From Scatomorpha sp036653715 (GTDB lineage Bacteria; Bacillota; Clostridia; Oscillospirales; Oscillospiraceae): a stretch of 7,028 bases of DNA. The notes under the pieces were generated by a model. The model searched no databases and had not been told where the DNA came from. It saw nothing but the letters and a program-made list of their open reading frames with translations. A program made the position numbers and the translations under genes. The stretch is taken from positions 1-7,028 of the forward strand of contig JAVVTL010000074.1 in assembly GCA_036653715.1 (NCBI GenBank), read 5' to 3'. Positions 1 to 5,478 of the stretch are shown here, piece by piece; position 1 is the first letter of the stretch, and every line of letters begins with the position of its first letter.

Positions 1-1285
1 ACATTACGTAGTTCGCTGCGTTTATGATTTTGTTTTCTTTGAGTTTGTCGAAGACGAGGCGGGTTTCGGCGCGGGGGGTGTCGTCGCCGCCGAAGGTGCC
101 GGAGAAGGTCACGCTGTCGTCCTCGTCGTCGATATTCACGACCTCGCTCGACACCTGCTCCACAGCGCCGTGCTGCGCAGGTGTGCAGCGGACATTCACG
201 CAGTCCGTTATGACAAGCCGCTCGAGAATCAGCTCCGTGGGGATGTCGGCGGCGATATTCAGCTCGACGCAGTCCGCGACGGTCACGCCCTCCGTGCAGC
301 GCTCAAGCGCCGATTTGTCGAGCCGCAGGGACTGCTTTCCGCTCAGGAGCGTGCCGCGAATGACGGTCAGGCCGCCGTACTGCGCGTCGATTGCCATGAA
401 CGCCTCCGTCAGCGGCTTGGGCAGGCGCACCTTGCCCGACACGCGCAGGAACTTCAGCTGTGCGAGAAGCTCGCCCGCCTCCGCAGGGATGCTCAGGTCG
501 CCCTGAACACAGAGCGCGCCGCTGCCGCGGCGGAGCAGAGCCTCGCTCAGCTCGGCGTCGTCATCCACGAACGCACAGCCGGCGGGGACGCCGATTACCG
601 CGGTTTCCTCGGCGAACATGGGCAGCGCCGCCTCAAGCAGCGGCTCCGCGATTATCGCCGTATCCGTCAGAAATTCCACGCCCTTTGCGGCGAGGGCGGC
701 GACGTCAAGGTCGGCGTCCACAAGAACCACGCGGTTTTTTGCGTAGTATTTCCCGCCCTTTGTCCGCAGGGCAAAGACCTTATCCGGCACAAAGGTGTTC
801 TTGCAGAGGACGGCGTCGTCCGGATAGCACTCGGTGCTGCCATTCACCTTGAGCCTGCCCATGAGATGCGCGAGACTGCGCGGATATGTGACAAGTCCGT
901 TCACCTGTATCGAGATATAGCGCTCGAGCGCCGCCTGTGCGCCCTTTTCGATGATGAGCTTGCCATTCACGATGAGGACGGCGGGGCTGCCGCCGGGGTC
1001 CGATGCGGAGATGGTATATTTGCCGTTTTGGACGGAGAACTCCGCGTTTGCGGGGACGTCTATAATCTCGCCCGCGTCCATGAGGGTGTTGTATTTGTGG
1101 AGCAGCTCGCGGGAGGCGGCGGTCGTCGCGATGACGGCGGCGTTTATCGTGATGCTGTCATAAGCGCGCAGCGTCTCCTCCGAGACATTGCGGGCGTCGC
1201 AGAGCGCCGTGTTTATCACAAGGTTTTTTGCGCCCGTGTCGCCGTTGCCGCGACGGGTATACAGGGAGAATTCGTTTTCTGTCAT
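1..1285 (-). CDS. Uncharacterised repeat protein downstream of ECF sigma factor (3' end outside window)
   Basis: The frame is open from an ATG at 1285 to the window edge, giving 428 residues with no stop, so the C-terminus is missing. The start is set by GAGGA at 1293-1297, 7 nt before the ATG and 12 nt after the sigma factor stop, so the two genes are probably translationally coupled. I do not recognise the family. The protein appears built from about four to five degenerate units of 75-85 residues (starting near 36, 113, 196, 271 and 350). Each has a hydrophobic strand, often with a V-[NSQ]-G turn (VNG at 106-108, 128-130 and 147-149, VQG at 260-262, VSG at 282-284), then a helix-like L-rich stretch. 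An acidic DDEDD patch lies at 386-390. No signal peptide, membrane segment or catalytic motif is visible. The pattern suggests a beta-solenoid or leucine-rich-repeat-like scaffold. It might be a partner or a target of the sigma factor. The coding call is firm and the function is unknown. Confidence 0.8.
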   Translation of the reverse strand, partial: MTENEFSLYTRRGNGDTGAKNLVINTALCDARNVSEETLRAYDSITINAAVIATTAASRELLHKYNTLMDAGEIIDVPANAEFSVQNGKYTISASDPGGSPAVLIVNGKLIIEKGAQAALERYISIQVNGLVTYPRSLAHLMGRLKVNGSTECYPDDAVLCKNTFVPDKVFALRTKGGKYYAKNRVVLVDADLDVAALAAKGVEFLTDTAIIAEPLLEAALPMFAEETAVIGVPAGCAFVDDDAELSEALLRRGSGALCVQGDLSIPAEAGELLAQLKFLRVSGKVRLPKPLTEAFMAIDAQYGGLTVIRGTLLSGKQSLRLDKSALERCTEGVTVADCVELNIAADIPTELILERLVITDCVNVRCTPAQHGAVEQVSSEVVNIDDEDDSVTFSGTFGGDDTPRAETRLVFDKLKENKIINAANYVM

Positions 1286-1297
1286 TATAAATTCCTC

Positions 1298-1750
1298 TCA
1301 TTCGTCAAAATACATTGCCTTTAATTTTCTTCTTGCGGAGGCGAGTCGAGCCCGCACGGTGGAGGGCGGCAGGTCGAGCATGTCGCCAATCTCGGAGGCG
1401 TTATAGCCGGCAAAGTGGCGCAGGGCAAAGACGCCGCGCTCGCTCTCCGGCAGTCGGGACATGAGCGCCGAGACCATTATGCGCGTGTGGTCGTCGCTGT
1501 ACATCGGCTCGCCTTCGTCCTCGCGAGCTTTTGCGGCACGGCGGGCGGAGTCGATAAAGAGATTCTTCGCCGTTTTGAAGAGCCACGCCTTTTGCTGCGG
1601 CTCGGACAGCTCCGCGAGGGTGTCGAGGTTCGCCATGGCGCGGATGAAGGTGTCCTGCGCTATGTCCTCCGCGGCGGCGCGCTCTCTTGTGAGCGAGAGA
1701 CAAAAGCGCTCAAGGGGCGTATAAAATTTTTCGTAAAGCTCCTCAAGCAT
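1298..1750 (-). CDS. ECF-type RNA polymerase sigma-70 family factor
   Basis: A 150-residue alternative sigma factor expected to direct RNA polymerase to a small regulon. Region 2 covers roughly residues 5-72, including the typical EDIAQDTFIRAM segment at 28-39 and the WLFKTAKNLFIDSARR stretch at 56-71. A short linker (about 73-90) leads to region 4 at about 95-146: LPESERGVFALRHF, then the helix-turn-helix YNASEIGDMLDLPPSTVRARLASARRKL. There is no region 1 or 3 and no C-terminal extension, as in minimal ECF factors. The ATG at 1750 has GGAG 8 nt upstream (1759-1762) and follows the stop of a 38-residue gene by 14 nt. The next gene starts 12 nt after its stop. No zinc-binding or membrane anti-sigma gene is seen on either side, which is unusual for the class. 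Promoter specificity cannot be read from the sequence. Confidence in the family is high. Confidence 0.95.
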   Translation of the reverse strand: MLEELYEKFYTPLERFCLSLTRERAAAEDIAQDTFIRAMANLDTLAELSEPQQKAWLFKTAKNLFIDSARRAAKAREDEGEPMYSDDHTRIMVSALMSRLPESERGVFALRHFAGYNASEIGDMLDLPPSTVRARLASARRKLKAMYFDE

Positions 1751-1764
1751 GTGGGCGTCTCCGT

Positions 1765-1881
1765 CTATCTTCTCTGTGCCAGCTCTTTTGCCAGCTCCAG
1801 CGCGGCATAGCGCAGCGGCTCCTCGGCTTTCGCCTCCGGCTCCTGCCGCTTGCGCGGCTTCGGTGTTTTGTGTATCCTCAT
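1765..1881 (-). CDS. Small basic/charged protein, first gene of the sigma operon
   Basis: A 38-residue reading frame starting MRIHKTPKPRKRQ and ending LRYAALELAKELAQRR. The N-terminal half is rich in Lys, Arg and Pro. The middle is Glu/Ala rich, and the last 15 residues look like an amphipathic helix. No known domain is recognised. The start at 1881 is chosen because GGAGGG lies 8 nt upstream (1890-1895). The in-frame ATG at 1914 adds 11 residues but has no ribosome binding site. Its stop is 14 nt before the sigma factor ATG. It could be a sigma-factor regulator, a leader peptide needed for coupling, or a small DNA- or RNA-binding protein, but none of these is shown by the sequence. The strong ribosome binding site and tight packing are the main evidence that it is real. 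Confidence 0.65.
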   Translation of the reverse strand: MRIHKTPKPRKRQEPEAKAEEPLRYAALELAKELAQRR

Positions 1882-1889
1882 ATCGGCGT

Positions 1890-1895
1890 CCCTCC
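1890..1895 (-). promoter_or_regulatory. Ribosome binding site deciding the start of the 38-residue gene
   Basis: GGAGGG on the minus strand, 8 nt before the ATG at 1881. The upstream in-frame ATG at 1914 has no purine-rich site, so this one decides the start. Confidence 0.7.
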
Positions 1896-1911
1896 GTTTC
1901 TTGCTTTCACT

Positions 1912-1942
1912 CATATAACGAACGGCGACGGCCAAGTGTTGA
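1912..1942 (-). promoter_or_regulatory. Weak candidate promoter of the sigma operon
   Basis: On the minus strand TCAACA (1937-1942) is followed after 18 nt by TTATAT (1913-1918), about 30 nt upstream of the ATG at 1881. The match to sigma-A consensus is poor. The operon does need its own promoter near here, because a terminator (1961-1997) precedes it. ECF operons are often autoregulated, so the true promoter may not look like a sigma-A site at all. Confidence 0.25.
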
Positions 1943-1960
1943 CGAAAGAGAAAAAATTTT

Positions 1961-1997
1961 AAAAAAACAGGGCGGACAGGATATCCCGCCCGCCTGT
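1961..1997 (-). terminator. Intrinsic terminator of the ligase-acyltransferase operon
   Basis: On the minus strand, 29 nt after the acyltransferase stop, GGGCGG (1986-1991) pairs with CCGCCC (1970-1975) across a 10-nt loop. ACAGG/CCTGT ends (1967-1971 and 1993-1997) allow an alternative longer stem. Seven Ts follow at once (1967 to 1961) and then a further AT-rich run. This separates the lipid operon from the sigma operon. Confidence 0.8.
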
Positions 1998-2026
1998 CGG
2001 CTTTGAAATTTTCTGTGCGGCGGGGA

Positions 2027-3358
2027 TTATTTCCCTGACCGAAGCAGCTTGTCGGGGTAGTCCTGCCAAGCTCCGCCGTTTTGCCGGTGCAGCTCCTCGG
2101 TCGCCATGAACCAAAGCTCCGCAGATTCGCGCTCGGGGAAGAACTCAAGAAATTCGCCGTCCACAAAGGTGTAGAAGCGCGACACATCCGTGCACATGCC
2201 GTAGGTCGGCAGGCGCTTTATGGGGACGAAAAATTCGAAGTGTGCGCCGTTTCTTGTGCCGTCGTAGCGCAGTCCCTCGCGGTTTAGGGTGAGCGTCCCC
2301 TCGCCGCAGGGGATGCTGGTGTCGTCCTTTTTGAGGAAGCCGTGCTTTGGCAGCTCGCCAAGCTTTATGTGCTCGGTGAGGACATAGTCACTGCTTCGGA
2401 CAAGCTCGCGCACATGTGCACGCTGTTCGTCAAACCAAAGGCTCGGCGTCTCGGGAATGACGCAGTCGGGGCCGTTCGGGATGAGGTCGCAGTATTCGTT
2501 CAGGGTCGCGCCGTTGCCGCAGGCGCGGCAGGTGAGGCTGTTGCCCTCGGACTGCATCTGCAGCTCCGCGCCGCATTTGGGGCACCAAAACAGGAGCTGA
2601 TGCAGATTTTTTGCCATCTCGCCGTGGCCGTCGTATTTCACACGCGCGGTTTTGTTCCACTCGTAATCGTCGTGGCGGAGCTTCGCGTTCATCTCCGCCT
2701 GAAGCTCGTCGGCGGAGAGCGCCTCAAGCTGCTCGGGGGAAAAGAGGAGGTCAACCGTCACCTCCACCTTGCCGGGGCGCTCGTCGAGGCAGTATTTCGG
2801 ATTTGTGAGGTAGCCGCCCGCGATTTTTGTGTAGAGCACGGGCACGCCAAGGCGCTTGAACAGCCGTCCGCCGCCGAGGGCGCAGGGCTGGCTCCCGCCC
2901 GAGATGGAGCTCATGCCCTCCGGCATTATCATGATGCGCCCGCCCTCCTTGATTATGCGCAGCATTTGCTTCACCGCGTAGGGCTGGGGCGTGAAATTTT
3001 TCTTCGGCACCACCTGAAGTGCGCGAAGCAGCCGCGCCAAATGCCCGCGGAAAAACTCGTTGTAGCCGACGACGTAATTGAATGCGTCGGGCCACATGGC
3101 AAGCCCCGTGAAGACATAGTCCGCACGCGAGGCGTGGTTCGAGACGAGGACATAGGGCTTGTCGCGATACTGCGCTCTGTCGATGGCGTAGGTGAAGGTG
3201 ACGCCGTATTTCTTTTTAAAGAGCAGCCTTGTCAGCAGCGCCATGGCGCGAAACAGCGTTTTGTTGACGGGGTGGAGGCGGCGAGTGTCCAGCTTTTCCT
3301 GCTCCGTCATGGCGGAGCGCTCTTGCTCGGCGGCTTTTACATCGAGCTTTTCATTCAT
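2027..3358 (-). CDS. PlsC-type 1-acyl-glycerol-phosphate acyltransferase-like protein with zinc ribbon and C-terminal beta domain
   Basis: A 443-residue three-part protein. Residues about 30-230 form an LPLAT/PlsC-like acyltransferase domain. The catalytic HX4D motif is N74-H75-A-S-R-A-D80. The motif III region reads P146-E147-G148-M-S-S in place of the usual EGTRS. A VPV stretch at 172-174 fits motif IV. Residues 259-280 are a zinc ribbon with two CxxC knuckles (C259/C262 and C277/C280). Residues about 340-425 are beta-rich with a closing helix and resemble a PH- or GRAM-like fold, which is an inference from pattern only. Known relatives move an acyl chain from acyl-ACP or acyl-CoA to a lysophospholipid at the inner membrane face. 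The true acceptor here is unknown. The ATG at 3358 has AGAGGG 7 nt upstream (3366-3371), and the gene follows the AMP-binding gene by 22 nt in one operon. The family's core domain is about 200-250 residues, so roughly half of this protein is accessory. Confidence 0.88.
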   Translation of the reverse strand: MNEKLDVKAAEQERSAMTEQEKLDTRRLHPVNKTLFRAMALLTRLLFKKKYGVTFTYAIDRAQYRDKPYVLVSNHASRADYVFTGLAMWPDAFNYVVGYNEFFRGHLARLLRALQVVPKKNFTPQPYAVKQMLRIIKEGGRIMIMPEGMSSISGGSQPCALGGGRLFKRLGVPVLYTKIAGGYLTNPKYCLDERPGKVEVTVDLLFSPEQLEALSADELQAEMNAKLRHDDYEWNKTARVKYDGHGEMAKNLHQLLFWCPKCGAELQMQSEGNSLTCRACGNGATLNEYCDLIPNGPDCVIPETPSLWFDEQRAHVRELVRSSDYVLTEHIKLGELPKHGFLKKDDTSIPCGEGTLTLNREGLRYDGTRNGAHFEFFVPIKRLPTYGMCTDVSRFYTFVDGEFLEFFPERESAELWFMATEELHRQNGGAWQDYPDKLLRSGK

Positions 3359-3380
3359 ATGTATACCCTCTTTTTATGTG

Positions 3381-4856
3381 TTATCGACGGATTATTTCGC
3401 CGAGCGCCGTCTTGGGAAACGGCTGTGCGACGATTTTTGTGTCTGTAATGCGCTTATACCGAGGCAGAAGCTCGTTGGCCTTTTCGACCGCCGTGCGCAG
3501 GGCGGACGCAAAATCCCCGCGTCCCGCGCAGTACGCCTCGACCGTCAGCCTGTTTCTTTCCGCGAAGACGCGCAGCTGCGCGCCCATCGGGAGATATTGC
3601 GCCACGCGCGCCTCCAGCTCCTCCGGCATGACGCGCTTGCCGCTCGGGAGACGGATGAGGTTTTCCTGCTTTCCGCTTATGTAGAGGTTGCCGGCAAAGT
3701 CAAATCTGCCCATGTCGCCGGTGCGGACCCAGTTGTCCTCCGTAATGGCGGCACGCGTGCCCTCGGGGTCATTGCAGTAGCCCTGCATGACGTTTTCTCC
3801 GTAGATTTCAAGCTCGCCATCGCCGTCGCCGTCGGGATAAATTACGCGGGCAACGCAATAATCCGGCGTCTGCCCGACGGAGCCTGCGGCGCCGTTTGTG
3901 TTGAGCGACACGAGCGGGGAGCACTCGGAAAGATAATAGCCGTTCATGAGCCGTATGTCCCTGTCCTCAAAAGCCTCCTCAAGCCCGGCGGGCAAGGCCG
4001 CGCCGCCGCAGACAAGCGTGTTAAGGCTTTTTGCGAGGTCGAGCATGGGGGAAAGCCTGCCCAGCAGCTCCTCCGCAATAAGCGGGACGATATAGGCGCT
4101 TGCGGCTTCAAACTCCGAAAGCTCTGCCGCGAAGCGGCGGGGGGAGCTTGCGATACAGAGCGTCGCGCCCGGCATCAGCGCCGAGAGCAGCTGGCACACC
4201 GCCTCAAACCCGAGCGAGAAGGGCAGGACGCAGAGACTGCGCAGCCCCATGAGGAAGGGAAAATCGGAGCAGACGACTGACATTATGTTTTTGTGGCTCA
4301 GCATAGCGCCCCGTCTTTCGGCGGAGGCGGGGGAGTTAAAAAGTATCTCGCAGACGGCGGCGTCATCCGTCGCGGCGGCGGTATAGCGCGTGTCGCCGGC
4401 GGCTATGAGCGCGCGCCCCTCGTCGAGCAGGGCGGAAAGTCCCGCCCGCAGGGTGAAGACCTCGACCCCATCGGGAAAATCAGCCGCCTTTCCCTCGTCC
4501 GCAAAGGCAAGGGTGACTTCGGCTTTTTGGCAGACACAGGCAAGCCCCGCCGCCGTTTCCCCCTCGGAGAGCGGCACGGCGACGCCGACGCCGAGCGCGG
4601 TGATGTAGGCGAGCGCCCACTCATAGGAGTTGCCGCCGCAGACGGCGATGCGCGCGCCAAAGGCGTCCCTTGCCGCAAGCGCCGTGCCGAGCGCCTCCGA
4701 GTCCTCTCTCAGTCGGCGGAAGGTGACGGAGACGAGGCTGCCGCCGCTTTTCCATTCGTATGCATTTCGGTCGCCAAACAGCGTGCCCGCACGGCGCAGG
4801 GCATTTTTGATGTTGCGCATTCCTTGGGAATCCATATCCCAATCCGTATATGTCAC
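3381..4856 (-). CDS. AMP-binding (acyl-CoA/acyl-ACP synthetase-like) protein with degenerate catalytic motifs
   Basis: A 491-residue member of the ANL (acyl-CoA synthetase) superfamily, which activates carboxylic acids as acyl-adenylates and passes them to CoA or a carrier protein. The fold is clear: an N-terminal FGDRNAYEW segment at 27-35, the A5-like NGYYLSE at 305-311, the A7 motif RTGD at 378-381, the hinge-region GKQENLIRLPSGKRVMPEELE at 395-415, and the A10-like PKTALGE at 481-487. Two key motifs are eroded. The A3 phosphate loop reads FNSPASAERRG (173-183) instead of the YTSGTTGxPKG pattern, and the A10 lysine is Glu487. The normal adenylation reaction may be weak or lost. GTG at 4856 is chosen as the start, with AAGGGGG 10 nt upstream; a TTG at 4907 lacks such a site. 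It is the first gene of an operon with the acyltransferase, suggesting a role in acyl supply to phospholipid repair or synthesis, as in a split Aas. Confidence 0.85.
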   Translation of the reverse strand: MTYTDWDMDSQGMRNIKNALRRAGTLFGDRNAYEWKSGGSLVSVTFRRLREDSEALGTALAARDAFGARIAVCGGNSYEWALAYITALGVGVAVPLSEGETAAGLACVCQKAEVTLAFADEGKAADFPDGVEVFTLRAGLSALLDEGRALIAAGDTRYTAAATDDAAVCEILFNSPASAERRGAMLSHKNIMSVVCSDFPFLMGLRSLCVLPFSLGFEAVCQLLSALMPGATLCIASSPRRFAAELSEFEAASAYIVPLIAEELLGRLSPMLDLAKSLNTLVCGGAALPAGLEEAFEDRDIRLMNGYYLSECSPLVSLNTNGAAGSVGQTPDYCVARVIYPDGDGDGELEIYGENVMQGYCNDPEGTRAAITEDNWVRTGDMGRFDFAGNLYISGKQENLIRLPSGKRVMPEELEARVAQYLPMGAQLRVFAERNRLTVEAYCAGRGDFASALRTAVEKANELLPRYKRITDTKIVAQPFPKTALGEIIRR

Positions 4857-4866
4857 GGCGATGCCG

Positions 4867-4874
4867 CCCCCTTC
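4867..4874 (-). promoter_or_regulatory. Ribosome binding site supporting the GTG start of the AMP-binding gene
   Basis: GAAGGGGG on the minus strand, 10 nt before the GTG at 4856. The spacing is slightly long. The later ATGs at 4832-4834 (in DMDSQ) and 4817-4819 have poorer sites. Confidence 0.5.
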
Positions 4875-4878
4875 AGAT

Positions 4879-4926
4879 AGATAAGTGTAAGAGTATTTTA
4901 ACCGCAAAAAACCGCGAATAAAGCAA
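4879..4926 (-). promoter_or_regulatory. AT-rich candidate promoter region of the ligase-acyltransferase operon
   Basis: Minus-strand candidates are TTGCGG (4902-4907) with TTATCT (4879-4884) at 17 nt spacing, and TTGCTT (4921-4926) with the better -10 TAAAAT (4895-4900) at an overlong 20 nt. Neither is convincing alone. A promoter is expected here because terminators lie just upstream and the ligase is the first gene after them. Confidence 0.35.
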
Positions 4927-4977
4927 TTTCACGTCGCCTGAAGCGCCTACACAGAAAAAACGCAGCTGCGGGAATTT

Positions 4978-5003
4978 AAAATGAAAAGGGGGCTGTCGCC
5001 CCC
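4978..5003 (-). terminator. Second hairpin terminator after the 69-residue gene
   Basis: GGGGGC (minus strand, 5003-4998), the tetraloop GACA and GCCCCC (4993-4988) form a perfect 6-bp GC stem, followed on the minus strand by TTTTCATTTT. It would stop transcripts that pass the first terminator at 5061-5091. Confidence 0.65.
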
Positions 5004-5028
5004 GTTTTCAAGCTTTTTCCCCGTGTTT

Positions 5029-5051
5029 AAGCGGGTAGATACCGCTTTTTT
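5029..5051 (+). terminator. Possible plus-strand hairpin terminator
   Basis: AAGCGG (5029-5034) pairs with CCGCTT (5042-5047) across a 7-nt loop and is followed by TTTT on the plus strand. No plus-strand gene ends here, so it may be part of a general transcription barrier or chance. Confidence 0.3.
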
Positions 5052-5060
5052 GACAATCTT

Positions 5061-5091
5061 AGAAAAACCGCGACTTTGTCGCGGTTTTTCT
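5061..5091 (-). terminator. Bidirectional intrinsic terminator downstream of the 69-residue gene
   Basis: A perfect 14-bp inverted repeat (5061-5074 and 5078-5091) with a TTT loop. The GC core CGCGAC/GTCGCG is flanked by AAAA on one side and TTTT on the other, so it can act in both directions. It lies 12 nt after the stop of the 69-residue gene. Confidence 0.85.
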
Positions 5092-5103
5092 GTATGTCCT
5101 TTT

Positions 5104-5313
5104 TCAGATGGCCTCGAGGGCGGCCTTGATTTTCGCTTTTGTGGCGGCGTCAACTTTGCTGTCCGGGACCATGGAGAATACTTGGGCGACGCTCTTGCCC
5201 TTGACGAGCTTTACCATCGGGCTTTTGAGGATTTTGGGGTCAATGGCGTTCATAGCCTCGCAGGCCTTGGGGTTCGCCAAAACCTGGGCGATTGTGGTGG
5301 TGTTAAGATCCAT
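5104..5313 (-). CDS. Small helical protein, possibly a stand-alone glycosidase-tail-like domain
   Basis: A 69-residue protein: a start MDLNTTTIAQVLANPKACEA, a central DPKILKSPMVKLVKGKSVAQVFSMVP (25-50), and a C-terminal lysine/alanine helix (55-69). The order L-x-NP-x-A, then PM-x-x-L-x-K-G-x-S-x-x-Q, then a final helix recalls, from memory, a short helical module found at the C-terminus of some Firmicutes glycoside hydrolases. Here it stands alone. That resemblance is tentative and no enzymatic residues are apparent. There is no signal peptide or membrane segment. The ATG at 5313 is chosen because GAAGGGAG (5321-5328) lies 7 nt upstream. The upstream in-frame ATG at 5451 would put the promoter inside the gene. 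It has its own sigma-A-like promoter and is followed by a strong terminator, so it is probably expressed as a single small mRNA, with possible read-through from the GGDEF gene. Confidence 0.85.
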   Translation of the reverse strand: MDLNTTTIAQVLANPKACEAMNAIDPKILKSPMVKLVKGKSVAQVFSMVPDSKVDAATKAKIKAALEAI

Positions 5314-5320
5314 GTTGTTG

Positions 5321-5328
5321 CTCCCTTC
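5321..5328 (-). promoter_or_regulatory. Ribosome binding site deciding the start of the 69-residue gene
   Basis: GAAGGGAG on the minus strand with 7 nt to the ATG at 5313. It rules out the longer frame beginning at 5451. Confidence 0.75.
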
Positions 5329-5335
5329 GTTTTTC

Positions 5336-5365
5336 ATTCGGAGAGGCCGCAGCGCCCTGCCGAAT
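5336..5365 (-). other. Stem-loop in the 5' leader of the 69-residue gene
   Basis: ATTCGG and CCGAAT form a 6-bp outer stem around 18 nt, within which AGG/CCT can extend the pairing. It lies in the predicted leader, 7 nt upstream of the ribosome binding site. It may affect mRNA stability or translation. No riboswitch class is recognised. Confidence 0.45.
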
Positions 5366-5377
5366 CTGCTTGTTATA

Positions 5378-5406
5378 ATTTTACCACAAACATACCCGAA
5401 TTTCAA
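5378..5406 (-). promoter_or_regulatory. Sigma-A-type promoter of the 69-residue gene
   Basis: TTGAAA (5401-5406) and TAAAAT (5378-5383) on the minus strand with exactly 17 nt between them, each one mismatch from consensus. Transcription would start near 5371, giving a leader of about 58 nt. Confidence 0.7.
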
Positions 5407-5478
5407 CATAAAAAGAAAAACGGTTCGGCATAATTTTGAGCAAAGCGCCAAGCACTCGGGAGAAGCGTCGGGGTGCGA

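Noticed and set aside
170..1324. Long plus-strand open frame (384 codons), and similar ones at 2342-3448, 3192-4280 and 5473-6831
   Set aside because: They lie antisense to genes with clear family motifs or to the coupled repeat gene, have no ribosome binding sites or recognisable domains, and are expected from GC-rich third codon positions.
1882..1914. N-terminal extension of the 38-residue protein from the ATG at 1914
   Set aside because: No ribosome binding site upstream of 1914, while the ATG at 1881 has GGAGGG at ideal spacing.
4857..4907. TTG start at 4907 adding 17 residues to the AMP-binding protein
   Set aside because: No Shine-Dalgarno site; the extension overlaps the candidate promoter and does not resemble the family's N-terminus.
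5314..5451. Longer form of the 69-residue protein starting at 5451
   Set aside because: It would span the near-consensus promoter and the leader hairpin, and the ribosome binding site clearly serves the ATG at 5313.
5407..5478. Possible terminator just after the GGDEF gene
   Set aside because: Only weak imperfect pairing is visible and the T-rich run is not next to a stable stem, so read-through into the 69-residue gene is possible.
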